This document shows positions 11,539 through 19,322 of a stretch of 64,000 nt of DNA, piece after piece. Position numbers and translations under genes: made by a program. The DNA lies in assembly GCF_040327995.1 (NCBI RefSeq), contig NZ_JBEPIJ010000007.1:62001-126000 (forward strand), written 5' to 3'. The notes under the pieces are model-generated. The model did no database searches. It had not been told where the DNA came from and worked only from the letters and a program-made list of their open reading frames with translations. This DNA comes from Solimonas thermocellulolyticum (GTDB lineage Bacteria; Pseudomonadota; Gammaproteobacteria; Nevskiales; Nevskiaceae). The first letter of the stretch is position 1; each line of letters begins with the position of its first letter.

Positions 11539-13752
11539 TCAGCCGTAGTAGCCGTAGCGATAGTAATAGCCGCCCTCGGAGCTGCGGGCACGGCGGATGT
11601 CGACCTGGTTGAGCACCGCGCCGAGCAGCGGCGCCTCGGCGCCGCGCAGATGTCGCGCCGCCGAGGCCACGATCTTGCGTGCGGTGCCATTGGCGCGCGC
11701 GACCAGGATGACGGCGTCCATCATGCGTGCGAACAGCAACGCGTCGCTGACCAGCTGCACGGGCGGCGTGTCGAAGACGATGCGCTCGTAACGCGCGCTC
11801 AGCGTATCGAGCAGCGCGCGGAAGCGTTCGGAAGCGAGCATGACCTGTGGGTTACGAATCTCGCTGCCGGCGGTCATGACATGCAGATGACCCTCGGGGA
11901 AGCTCTGGATGCAGGCGTCCAGCGGCGCGTCGCCCGACAACACCTGCCACAGGCCGGGGCTGGCTGGCAGGCCGAACAGCGTGGCCAACCGCGGCTTGCG
12001 CAGGTCGGTATCGATCAGCAGAACCTTTTCGCGTTCGGCGAGGACGATGGCGAGATTGCTGGAAATCGAGGTCTTGCCCTCCTCGGGCAGGGACGAACAG
12101 ACCATGATCCGCCGCGTCGGCCGTGCGTCGCCGTCGGACAGAAGGACACTGGTGCGCAGGGTGCGGATGCCTTCCGCATAGGTGGACTTGGGATCGTCGA
12201 GCTCCATCCGTACCAGCTTCTCCGCCGCCGACTTGCTGCCGCTGAGCTTCGGCAGAGAGCACAGGATCGGGGTGCCCGTGAGGCTCTCCAGTTCCTCGGT
12301 GGTCTTGACACTGTCATCCAAGGTCTCGCGCAGCAGGACCAGCCCGCAACCCGTGAACAGGCCGAGCACGCCACAGGCCACGATCAACAGCAGCGGCTTC
12401 GGCCAGACCGGCTCGTTCGGCACGAGCGCGCGATCGATCACCCGGACGTTGCCGGGCTGCAAGTCGGTGGTCGCCTCGGTTTCCTTGTAGCGCCGCAGGA
12501 AGGTCTCGTACAGCTCTCGATTGGCCTGTACCTCGCGTTCGAGGACGCGCAGTTCGTAATCCTTGCGGTCCAGATTCTGGATGCGTTCGGTCGAACGGTC
12601 GACGATCGCCTGCAGGTCGGCGACGGTGCGGTCGGCCAATTCGTACTCGGAGCGCAGCCCATCGGCGCGGATGCGCAGCTGCGTGAAGTAGGCATTGCGG
12701 GCCGCATCGAAGCGTGCCTGTGCTGTCACCCGCGTCGGGTGCTTGACGCCGTAGCGCGGTCCGAGCTGTTCCAGCGCCTCCTTGGCTGCCAGGTACGCGG
12801 CCTTGGTGTCGCGAACGAGGGGGTCTTCCTGAATCAGCGGGATCTCCTGCAACAGCTCGACGGCGCGGCCGGCTGCGCGGATCTTGTTGTAGACATTCGC
12901 GAGCTGTTCGCGCCGCAGCCGCGCCTCACGCAGACGCCGGGTCTGTTCGGTGAGCTCGTCCTCGACCAGGCCGCGCGCGCCGCCGACGTTCACCAGATTC
13001 TGCTGCTCGAGGAACTGCTGCAGACGCGCTTCGGATGCCTGCAGCGCCTTGCGCGAATCCTCCAAGCGTTCGGTGAGCCATCCGGCCGCCTCCTGGGTGA
13101 TACCGGCGCGCGCCGCGCGTTCGCGCTCGACGAAGCGCGTGACGACCTCGTTGGCCACATCGGCCGCGAGCTGCGGATCCGGCGAGCGGAAGCTGACGTC
13201 GACCAGATACGTGTTGGGTACCGGTCGCACCGACAGTTGCTCGATGACCCGGTCCAGCAACGATTCTCGGCGCGCCAGATGGGTTTCCAGATTCAGCGCG
13301 GTATAGAGCTCCGGCGCATGCTTCTCGACGAAGGCCGCGATGCGCGCCTTGAACGAGGTCTCGCCGCTACGCATGCGGGCGACCTCCTCGGCGTAAGCGG
13401 GGTGTGCTTCGAGCCGCAGGGACTCGACGATGGCGGCGGCGAGCTCGCGCGAGCGCAGCAGCTCGTACTGGGTACGCTGGTACTCGCGCAGTACGCTGGA
13501 ACTGTCGTAGACCTTGTCGATTTCGACGACGTTGGCCTCTTTGGGCTCGATCAGCAGCGTCGTGGTCGCTTCATACTCGGGCTCGACCCACAGGCTGTAA
13601 GCGGCGCCTAAGCCGGCGCCGATGACGGCCAGGCCGAGAATCTGCCACGCGGACAGCCAGAGGATGCGCAGCGGCGAGGGCGCGCCGCCGTCGATGGGGG
13701 GGCGGGACATGGCCGCCGCGCCGACACTGCGCACACCGGACAGATCAGTCAC
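11539..13752 (-). CDS. Wzc/GumC-type polysaccharide co-polymerase fused to bacterial tyrosine kinase
   Basis: A 737-residue inner-membrane protein joining a Wzz chain-length domain and a BY-kinase. Membrane segments lie near residues 29-55 and 450-475, enclosing a long coiled-coil periplasmic region. The cytoplasmic kinase has Walker A CSSLPEEGKTS around residues 551-562 and Walker A' VLLIDTDLRKP. It ends in a tyrosine cluster (YYYRYGYYG), the usual autophosphorylation tail. Wzc proteins partner Wza and control chain length and export by phosphorylation cycling. The gene starts 9 bases after the wza-like stop. The start is a GTG at 13752; an in-frame ATG at 13710 (MSRPPIDGG) is the alternative. 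No separate low-molecular-weight tyrosine phosphatase gene is seen in the window. Confidence 0.93.
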   Translation of the reverse strand: MTDLSGVRSVGAAAMSRPPIDGGAPSPLRILWLSAWQILGLAVIGAGLGAAYSLWVEPEYEATTTLLIEPKEANVVEIDKVYDSSSVLREYQRTQYELLRSRELAAAIVESLRLEAHPAYAEEVARMRSGETSFKARIAAFVEKHAPELYTALNLETHLARRESLLDRVIEQLSVRPVPNTYLVDVSFRSPDPQLAADVANEVVTRFVERERAARAGITQEAAGWLTERLEDSRKALQASEARLQQFLEQQNLVNVGGARGLVEDELTEQTRRLREARLRREQLANVYNKIRAAGRAVELLQEIPLIQEDPLVRDTKAAYLAAKEALEQLGPRYGVKHPTRVTAQARFDAARNAYFTQLRIRADGLRSEYELADRTVADLQAIVDRSTERIQNLDRKDYELRVLEREVQANRELYETFLRRYKETEATTDLQPGNVRVIDRALVPNEPVWPKPLLLIVACGVLGLFTGCGLVLLRETLDDSVKTTEELESLTGTPILCSLPKLSGSKSAAEKLVRMELDDPKSTYAEGIRTLRTSVLLSDGDARPTRRIMVCSSLPEEGKTSISSNLAIVLAEREKVLLIDTDLRKPRLATLFGLPASPGLWQVLSGDAPLDACIQSFPEGHLHVMTAGSEIRNPQVMLASERFRALLDTLSARYERIVFDTPPVQLVSDALLFARMMDAVILVARANGTARKIVASAARHLRGAEAPLLGAVLNQVDIRRARSSEGGYYYRYGYYG

Positions 13753-13761
13753 GACGCATTC

Positions 13762-14517
13762 TCAGAAAAGTCCCTGATCGACTACGACGATGTCGCCGGG
13801 TTCGACGACCGTGTCCAGCGTCGCCTCGACCGGGACCGAAGGATTGGTCTCGCGATAAACGGTGATGCGCCGTGACGATGCCCGTTCGGTCAGGCCGCCG
13901 GCCAGTGTCACGGCCTGGCGGACGGTCAGGCCTGGCACGTAGGGGTAGCCGCCGGGCGTGCGCACTTCGCCATTGACGTAAAAGTAGCGATAGGCCGTGA
14001 CCAGGACGCGGACGTCGGGGTTGACCAGATAGTCTCCGCGCAGTCCGCGGTCGATGGTGCGCTCGAGCTGGCTGACGGTCATGCCGATGACGCGGATGTC
14101 GCCGAGGAACGGGTAGTTGACGATGCCCGACTCGCCGATGCGCACGTCGACGGTCAGGTCGGGCTCTCCGTGCACGGAGATACGGATGACGTCGCCGACC
14201 CCGAGACGGTAACCGCCGCGATCCGCCGCGGCACCGGCAATCGGCTGCGTAGGCGGTTGATTCACCCCCAGCGGCGGTGTGGAGGGCTGCTGCCGCTGTG
14301 CGGGCAGACTCGTCGCCGGCGCTTGCGCGCTGTGGCCGTACGCGGATGGCGCGGGCGGCTGTGCCACCGGCACCGGAGAGCGCGGCTGGGGCGGCGGTGG
14401 TTCCTCGAACAGCGCACAGGCCGTGATCGACAGCGCGCACACGAGGAGGACGCCGAGACGGCATGCAGCCATGCAAACGGATCCGCGGAGCGCAAACGCC
14501 CCTGCTTTATGACTCAT
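13762..14517 (-). CDS. Wza-type polysaccharide export lipoprotein
   Basis: A 251-residue outer-membrane export protein. The leader ends in LVCALSITACALFEE, a good lipobox. A Pro/Gln-rich linker follows, then the Poly_export domain (GGYRLGVGDVIRISVHGEPD) and an SLBB domain (FYVNGEVRTPGGYPYVPGL), finishing in EPGDIVVVDQGLF. Wza-family proteins form the outer-membrane exit channel for capsule and exopolysaccharide and contact Wzc in the periplasm. It is shorter than E. coli Wza (379 residues) because it has only one clear SLBB repeat, as in many GumB-like exporters. The start at 14517 (MSHKAGAF) is chosen; ATG at 14472 (MAACRLGV) also gives a valid signal peptide. It lies in operon with the beta-barrel gene upstream. 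Confidence 0.92.
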   Translation of the reverse strand: MSHKAGAFALRGSVCMAACRLGVLLVCALSITACALFEEPPPPQPRSPVPVAQPPAPSAYGHSAQAPATSLPAQRQQPSTPPLGVNQPPTQPIAGAAADRGGYRLGVGDVIRISVHGEPDLTVDVRIGESGIVNYPFLGDIRVIGMTVSQLERTIDRGLRGDYLVNPDVRVLVTAYRYFYVNGEVRTPGGYPYVPGLTVRQAVTLAGGLTERASSRRITVYRETNPSVPVEATLDTVVEPGDIVVVDQGLF

Positions 14518-14537
14518 GAACAAGACGGTGAATCGCC

Positions 14538-15725
14538 TCAGAGACGCAGTCGGAGGCGAAGGTGCGATATCAATCGGTCGAAGTCAAACTGATCTTGATT
14601 TGAATCGCGATCCTGCATCAGCAAGCCGGCCTCGATGCCGAACTGCCGGGTGAGCTGCAGGCCCAACAGCGCGTCGGTCTGGATGACATCATCCTCGCGG
14701 TCGAAGCCTTCGAAAGTGTAGCGAGTCCCGCGCACGCCGAGCTGGCTGTACCACTGGGCGGACCATTGCTGATACCAGCGCAATCCGATGTGCTCGACGT
14801 CGATGAAGTCCGACTCCTCGAAGTAGGCTTCCTGAATCCCGCGTCCGCTTTCGAACACCACCTCTGCGTAGCTCGTCGGTTGCCAACTGATCGCCGCTTC
14901 CCAGTCAGCGCCACTGAAGTCATCGCGATCGGCGGCGTCCATTTCGCGCCGCAGGGCGCCCACACGTACCCGACCGGTGGTCGTGGCCGTGGCCTGCCAC
15001 TGCAGGCCGACGCGCGCGCGCTGCTCGCTGCCATCGCGCGTGCTGCCCGCGACCACCGTGTCGAACTGGACTTCGTAATGCGAGACGTCGAACAACAATC
15101 CGGTGCGCGGGCTGATGCGCACGCGCAGCTCGCTACCACCGCCGACGCGATCGCGGTCGAGAATCCGGGTGAGGTCGCGGTTGTTCTGGTACTCCTTGCT
15201 CGTCCCCCCGGCGAACAGCGTCAGATTGAGCCGCGCACTCGGCGCACCGTAGGTGTAGGCGATATCGGCGGCAGTCAGGACGAACTCATCGACGTCACGC
15301 TGCGTCGCCGGCGTCAATTCGCTGCGCTCGGTGCCGAATGGATCGCTGCCCTCGTCGCGCAAGGCCGACAGTTTGAACCGATGTTGGCCGCCTTCGTTGA
15401 TCCGAGCGTCCAACCCGATGTCGTAATGGGCATAGTCGTCGAAGTTGCCGGTATTGTAGGTCGCGAACTCGCCGCGCTGGCTCAATCGCAGCTGATTCTT
15501 GCGCGTCAGGTACACCAGATCGAGCTGCGGAGTGATCAAGGTGCCGGTGGCGGTGCGCTCGGCATCGGCTTGCCGGTAGAAATTGTCGTCGTACTCCAGC
15601 GCCGTCGCCAGCGAGGGCTCGATCGACCAGCCCGAGCCCAGCGCGATGCCCGTGGGTTGCTGTGCCATCGCGGGCATGCCTGTGAATGCGACTGCTGCGA
15701 TCAACCATGGTGTAGAACGCATCAT
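14538..15725 (-). CDS. Outer-membrane beta-barrel protein (BBP2_2/EpsL-like)
   Basis: A 395-residue protein with a cleavable signal (MMRSTPWLIAAVAFTGMPAMAQQ). The mature chain is made of alternating-residue beta strands with frequent aromatic ends and finishes in LISHLRLRLRL, as outer-membrane barrels do. It fits the putative beta-barrel porin 2 family (EpsL-like), which accompanies exopolysaccharide export genes in many proteobacteria. The conserved early motif is YDDNFYR. The gene sits between the Pro-Thr repeat protein and the Wza homologue, so a role in polysaccharide secretion or anchoring is likely. The exact function of this family is not established. No exosortase gene, often found with such barrels, is in the window. 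Confidence 0.85.
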   Translation of the reverse strand: MMRSTPWLIAAVAFTGMPAMAQQPTGIALGSGWSIEPSLATALEYDDNFYRQADAERTATGTLITPQLDLVYLTRKNQLRLSQRGEFATYNTGNFDDYAHYDIGLDARINEGGQHRFKLSALRDEGSDPFGTERSELTPATQRDVDEFVLTAADIAYTYGAPSARLNLTLFAGGTSKEYQNNRDLTRILDRDRVGGGSELRVRISPRTGLLFDVSHYEVQFDTVVAGSTRDGSEQRARVGLQWQATATTTGRVRVGALRREMDAADRDDFSGADWEAAISWQPTSYAEVVFESGRGIQEAYFEESDFIDVEHIGLRWYQQWSAQWYSQLGVRGTRYTFEGFDREDDVIQTDALLGLQLTRQFGIEAGLLMQDRDSNQDQFDFDRLISHLRLRLRL

Positions 15726-15794
15726 CGAAATCCCTGTTCTCGATTCTGAATCGCCGAGTTGGACAAACGCATACGACCAACGACCGAAAACGGA

Positions 15795-16562
15795 TTACGC
15801 GGGACTCGCCGGCGGATCCGTGGGCGTCGGCGTGGGCGTGGGCGTGGGCGTCGGTGTTGGCGTCGGCGTCGGCGTCGGTGTGGGCGTCGGCGTCGGCGTC
15901 GGTGTGGGCGTCGGCGTCGGCGTCGGTGTGGGCGTCGGCGTCGGCGTGGGCGTCGGTGTTGGCGTGGGCGTCGGCGTGGGCGTCGGCGTGGGTGTCGGCG
16001 TAGGCGTGGGTGTCGGCGTAGGCGTGGGTGTCGGCGTCGGCGTGGGTGTCGGCGTCGGCGTGGGTGTCGGCGTGGGCGTCGGCGTCGGGGTGGGCGTCGG
16101 CGTCGGGGTGGGCGTCGGCGTCGGGGTGGGCGTCGGCGTCGGGGTGGGCGTCGGCGTCGGGGTGGGCGTCGATGTCGGTGTCGGTGTCGGCGTCGGTGTC
16201 GGCTCGATCAAGCGGAAATCGACCCCAAGTTCGGTGTTGACGTCGCCGAGCAGGATCTGTGAGCCGAGCTCGATCACCAGCATGGCCTGGCGTTCGTCGG
16301 ACAACTGGGCGGCGGCCTCGGCGATCGCTTCACGGAACTCGTCGCGTGACAAGCGGTTGGCCGCACAGTTGACGATGCCGTCCAGAGTATCGCTGCTGGC
16401 CTTGGCGGCGGCGACCATCGTGGAGACGGCCGCGGCCTTGTCGATAATGTCATCGCAAGTGGCCTGGGCTGGCGGCGAGGCGAATACGGGTGCGGCGAAT
16501 ACGCTGATCAACACGATGCCGATCGATACGCGGCCGAGCCGCCGGCTGGACTGAGTGCTCAC
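15795..16562 (-). CDS. Secreted protein with a long Pro-Thr repeat tail, first gene of the export operon
   Basis: A 255-residue protein. A signal peptide ends at FAAPVFASPPAQA. A domain of about 85 residues follows with two Cys (TCDDIIDK, IVNCAANRL) and several helices. The C-terminal half is 64 consecutive Pro-Thr type dipeptides (one Ser substitution), ending DPPASPA. I do not recognise the globular domain. The GTG start at 16562 is supported by a GAGGGGAG ribosome site a few bases upstream; other in-frame Met codons upstream lie in or before the promoter. It is the promoter-proximal gene of the operon with the beta-barrel, Wza and Wzc genes. The rigid Pro-Thr tail could act as a periplasmic or wall-spanning spacer, or as an O-glycosylated region; both are inference. 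Confidence 0.8.
   Translation of the reverse strand: MSTQSSRRLGRVSIGIVLISVFAAPVFASPPAQATCDDIIDKAAAVSTMVAAAKASSDTLDGIVNCAANRLSRDEFREAIAEAAAQLSDERQAMLVIELGSQILLGDVNTELGVDFRLIEPTPTPTPTPTSTPTPTPTPTPTPTPTPTPTPTPTPTPTPTPTPTPTPTPTPTPTPTPTPTPTPTPTPTPTPTPTPTPTPTPTPTPTPTPTPTPTPTPTPTPTPTPTPTPTPTPTPTPTPTPTPTPTPTDPPASPA
15819..16202. repeat. Hexanucleotide repeat tract (64 units) with higher-order 18- and 24-bp periods
   Basis: 384 bases consist of 64 copies of a six-base unit of the form GGCGTN or close variants, encoding Pro-Thr dipeptides on the minus strand. Higher-order units are visible: the 18-mer GGCGTCGGCGTCGGGGTG occurs five times without change at 16075-16164, and 24-base and other 18-base units repeat elsewhere in the tract. 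Exact multi-unit copies suggest recent slippage or unequal exchange. Every unit is a multiple of three, so length changes keep the reading frame. Confidence 0.95.
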
Positions 16563-16596
16563 GATGCTCCCCTCGCAGACGCTGCCCGTAGGATGT

Positions 16597-16628
16597 CGGA
16601 TCATAACGATCCGCCGGGGGCGCCACAA
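16597..16628 (-). promoter_or_regulatory. Sigma-70-like promoter with overlapping inverted repeat, polysaccharide export operon
   Basis: On the minus strand, TTGTGG (-35, 16628-16623) and TATGAT (-10, 16605-16600) are separated by exactly 17 bases. The predicted start is about 30 bases before the GTG of the Pro-Thr repeat gene. An inverted repeat CGGATC-N5-GATCCG (16597-16613) covers the -10 box, which would suit a repressor site. The promoter match is good; the regulator is unknown. Confidence 0.7.
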
Positions 16629-16734
16629 GTTTGATCCCGCTGCAAGTCCGCATGATGACGCCGCGTGGTGCGGTACCGATGATCGTCGCGGTGCGGCGTG
16701 TCGCGCGCGATGTAAGAAAAGATAACTTCCTGAG

Positions 16735-17472
16735 TCAGATTTTTCTGAGTACGACGAGTGCAAAACTCGTCAAACTCGGCAACGGATGCCGCGACAGCAG
16801 TTTGCTGCCAGCCCGATGCAGCCGGCGGACCAGGGGGAAACGCTGATAGTAGCGTTCGTGTCCGAAATAGCCATCGTAGCGTTCCACCGTGAAGCCGATG
16901 CGTTCGAAGCGTGCGATCTGCGAACGTGTCGGTCCCCGGCACCAGTGGTAATACGCTGGGAACTTGGCCTGACGGTAACGGTCGCGGCCGGGTGCGAGGC
17001 GCCGCAGCAGACCATCGGCGAGGCGCTCGGGCAGCATCCAGTTGACCACGAAGGGCGGTGCCCATAGGGTCGGGAAGAAATGCAGTGCGTAACCGCCCGG
17101 GCGCAGCAGGCGCCAGACGTTGCGATGAAAGCATTCGGCGTCGCGCACGTGCTCGGCGAGCATGTGACTGAACGCGAAGTCGTAGTCGGCGTCGATCTGC
17201 AGTGTCGGCGAGGCGATGTCCGCGCACAGCGTGCGGTAACCGGGCGGAGCCTTGTCGAGTTCCGCCTGTGAGATGTCGAGCAGGGTGTAGTCGAGGTCCA
17301 GCGCGCGGACCTCGTCGGACCCAAAGCTGGGGTTGGCGCCGCCGCCGATCTCGATGAGCTTGCGCAGTCGGTGTTCCCGGATCAGTGCCCGCAAGGACGG
17401 TGCGTACGTGCTCCAGCCCACCTGCGACGTCGCGTAGTGGAACTCGGGCGGGGTGGCAAAAGCGGCGGGCAT
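16735..17472 (-). CDS. Class I SAM-dependent methyltransferase
   Basis: A 245-residue soluble methyltransferase. Motif I is LIEIGGGANPSF around residues 37-48, followed by an acidic loop (ALDLDYTLLDISQAEL), motif for the adenine pocket (DYDFAFSHMLAEHV) and RLLRPGGYALHFFPT (post-motif III). The fold matches the Methyltransf_11/23 group. Its neighbours are glycosyltransferases, so methylation of a sugar or glycan intermediate is the likely role; the acceptor cannot be predicted. I chose the ATG at 17472 (MPAAFATPPEF); longer starts would overlap the divergent glycosyltransferase. It is read towards the export operon but is separated from it by the operon promoter, so it is probably transcribed on its own. 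Confidence 0.85.
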   Translation of the reverse strand: MPAAFATPPEFHYATSQVGWSTYAPSLRALIREHRLRKLIEIGGGANPSFGSDEVRALDLDYTLLDISQAELDKAPPGYRTLCADIASPTLQIDADYDFAFSHMLAEHVRDAECFHRNVWRLLRPGGYALHFFPTLWAPPFVVNWMLPERLADGLLRRLAPGRDRYRQAKFPAYYHWCRGPTRSQIARFERIGFTVERYDGYFGHERYYQRFPLVRRLHRAGSKLLSRHPLPSLTSFALVVLRKI

Positions 17473-17521
17473 GGCGGATGCGGGATGCGCGAGCCTGCGA
17501 TCATAATCGAAGCTCTCCGAG

Positions 17522-18484
17522 ATGCCACAAGCGCCGCTCATGTCGCCCCCGTCTTTCGCGGTCGTCGTACCCACGCTCAACGCCGGTGACGCCTGGCTGC
17601 AGTGGTGGCAGGCACTGCAGCGTCAGACGCTCCAGCCGACGCGCGTGCTGATCGTCGACTCCGAGTCGACCGACGCCACGCCGGCGATTGCGCTGGCGCA
17701 CGGGGCGCAGGTGGTCACCGTGTCGCGGGCGGATTTCGATCACGGCGGCACGCGCGCACAAGCGGCGCTACTCGTCGATGAGCCCATCCTCGTCTACATG
17801 ACGCAGGATGCGATCCTGCACGGCGACGATTCGCTGGCCCGGCTGCTCGCAGTGTTCGAATGGCAGCGGCTCGGTGCCGCCTACGGACGGCAACTGCCGC
17901 GGCCGCAGGCGGGGCCCATCGAGCGACACCACCGACTGTTCAGCTACCCGCCGCAGTCGCGGGTGGTGACACCCGCCGAAGCCCCGCGCTGGGGAATCCG
18001 CGCCCCGTTCCTGTCCGACTCCTACGCGGCGTACCGCCGATCGGCCTTGTTGGCGGTGGGCAATTTCCCGGCGCGGGCGATCGTCAGCGAGGACATGTAC
18101 GTGGGCGGGCGCATGCTGCAAGGGGGCTGGTCGCTGGCCTATGTCGCCGAGGCCGCCGTGATCCATTCGCATGCGTACAACCTCGTCGGCGACGTGCGCC
18201 GCTATTTCGATATCGGCGCGTTCTACTCCGAGCAGGACTGGCTGCTGCGCGAGTTCGGCGGAGGCGGCGGCGAGGGCTGGCGTTTCGCGCGTTCCGAGCT
18301 TGCGTATCTGTTGCGACGCGCGCCGTGGCGGATTCCCGAGGCGCTGCTGCGTTCGGCGTGCAAGCTCGCCGCTTTTCATCTTGGGCGACGCCAACAGCGC
18401 CTTCCCGCTCCGGTGCGCCTGCGCTTGAGTGGGCAGAAGCACTACTTCCGCAGGCCGCAAATGCTGCCCGGTCAGCGCTTGTAG
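17522..18484 (+). CDS. Family 2 glycosyltransferase (rhamnosyltransferase-like)
   Basis: A 320-residue GT-A fold glycosyltransferase. The N-terminal nucleotide-binding strand FAVVVPTLNAGDAW is followed by LIVDSESTDATPAIA and, where a DxD motif is expected, VYMTQDAI. WGIRAPFLSDSYAAYRRSAL and IVSEDMYVGGRM are typical of RfbF-like family 2 enzymes. It transfers an activated sugar to a growing lipid-linked glycan on the cytoplasmic face. The start at 17522 (MPQAPLMSPPSF) is taken; ATG at 17540 is possible. It is divergent from the methyltransferase and its last 13 bases overlap the convergent oxygenase gene. Donor and linkage cannot be told from the sequence. Confidence 0.88.
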   Translation: MPQAPLMSPPSFAVVVPTLNAGDAWLQWWQALQRQTLQPTRVLIVDSESTDATPAIALAHGAQVVTVSRADFDHGGTRAQAALLVDEPILVYMTQDAILHGDDSLARLLAVFEWQRLGAAYGRQLPRPQAGPIERHHRLFSYPPQSRVVTPAEAPRWGIRAPFLSDSYAAYRRSALLAVGNFPARAIVSEDMYVGGRMLQGGWSLAYVAEAAVIHSHAYNLVGDVRRYFDIGAFYSEQDWLLREFGGGGGEGWRFARSELAYLLRRAPWRIPEALLRSACKLAAFHLGRRQQRLPAPVRLRLSGQKHYFRRPQMLPGQRL

Positions 18485-19281
18485 ACGTGCGGGTTCTCGC
18501 GGATGCCGAGGCGGAACACCTTGCGAATGGCCATACGGGCATAGCCATCGGCCAGCAGGATCAGATCGCGCAGCGGCTGCTCGGGTCGACCGCGGAAGAA
18601 GGTGACGTGGAACCGGTCGCTGTCGCGCGCCGGCGTCGCCGAGAAGTAGTAGTTGGACACGCAGGTGCGCGTGCCGTCGCGCCGGATCGGGCTCACCGAG
18701 TGCCATGATCCTTGGTGGGTTTCCATGATCACCAGACGGTTGAACCGGCTCGGAATCACGACCGGGGCGCCGCGGCGCCCCTGCGGCCACAGTTCGAGGC
18801 TGCCGCCGTCCTCGGCAGACCAGTCGGGTGTGACGTAATAGAGCAGATTCAGCACGCGCCAGCGCGCGCGGTTTTTGTCGTGCGAGTTGTCGATGTGCAG
18901 GTTGAGAAAGTCGTGTTTGCGCATTGCCGACAAGCCGCCGACGTAGAGATTGGGGTCGGGTTCGAGGCCCGGCAGGCCGGTGATGCGGCCGACGAGCTCG
19001 ACGACTTCGGGCTGCTGGAAGGCGTATAGGGCTTCCTCGGTCAGTGGGTCGTAGCGGTCCATCTGCACCGCGATGGACTTGCTCTCGCGCAGACTGACGT
19101 TGCGCACCATGCGATCGAACGAGGGGAAGGCGTCGTAGATCGCGCGCGCGGTCGTTTCCGGTAGCAAGCCATCCACCGTCACATGACGGATGGTGCCGCT
19201 GGCGTGCCATTGGCGGGTCAGTTCGGACGCGTCGGCGCGCAGTCGCTGGGCGACGAGAAGACCGAGTTGCTGACGGTTCAT
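18472..19281 (-). CDS. 2-oxoglutarate/Fe(II)-dependent oxygenase
   Basis: A 269-residue protein of the prolyl-4-hydroxylase-like 2OG-Fe(II) oxygenase superfamily. The iron facial triad can be placed at His129 and Asp131 (LNLHIDNSHD) and His194 (GSWHSVSPI), with the 2-oxoglutarate-binding Arg a few residues later (DGTRTCVSNYYFS). The stretch LLYYVTPDWSAEDGGSLELW between them is the usual double-stranded beta-helix core. Members hydroxylate proteins, small molecules or glycan components. The gene follows a glycosyltransferase by 41 bases on the minus strand, so modification of the polysaccharide or its precursor is a reasonable inference. The substrate is unknown. Start at 19281 (MNRQQLGLL) has no strong ribosome site. 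Confidence 0.85.
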   Translation of the reverse strand: MNRQQLGLLVAQRLRADASELTRQWHASGTIRHVTVDGLLPETTARAIYDAFPSFDRMVRNVSLRESKSIAVQMDRYDPLTEEALYAFQQPEVVELVGRITGLPGLEPDPNLYVGGLSAMRKHDFLNLHIDNSHDKNRARWRVLNLLYYVTPDWSAEDGGSLELWPQGRRGAPVVIPSRFNRLVIMETHQGSWHSVSPIRRDGTRTCVSNYYFSATPARDSDRFHVTFFRGRPEQPLRDLILLADGYARMAIRKVFRLGIRENPHVYKR

Positions 19282-19322
19282 GCGGGAGGGTTGCAAAGAT
19301 GCCGGTTTCAGGTCGAGGCGCG

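Noticed and set aside
11539..11690. ATG at 11690 as start of the small export-operon gene
   Set aside because: It would overlap the kinase C-terminus by about 150 bases and add an Arg-rich segment with no signal character.
13762..15725. Exosortase/PEP-CTERM locus
   Set aside because: The barrel, Wza and Wzc genes are of the kind found there, but no exosortase or PEP-CTERM protein is visible; the only sorting signal seen is GlyGly-CTERM at 60620.
15819..16202. Short-repeat array resembling a CRISPR at first sight
   Set aside because: Units are contiguous six-base repeats with no unique spacers and no cas genes; they encode a Pro-Thr tail.
15583..16554. Long plus-strand open frame rich in Gly-Val repeats
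   Set aside because: It is the antisense of the Pro-Thr repeat gene and the barrel gene's 5' end; it has no ribosome site or signal, and exists because the repeat lacks stops in any frame.
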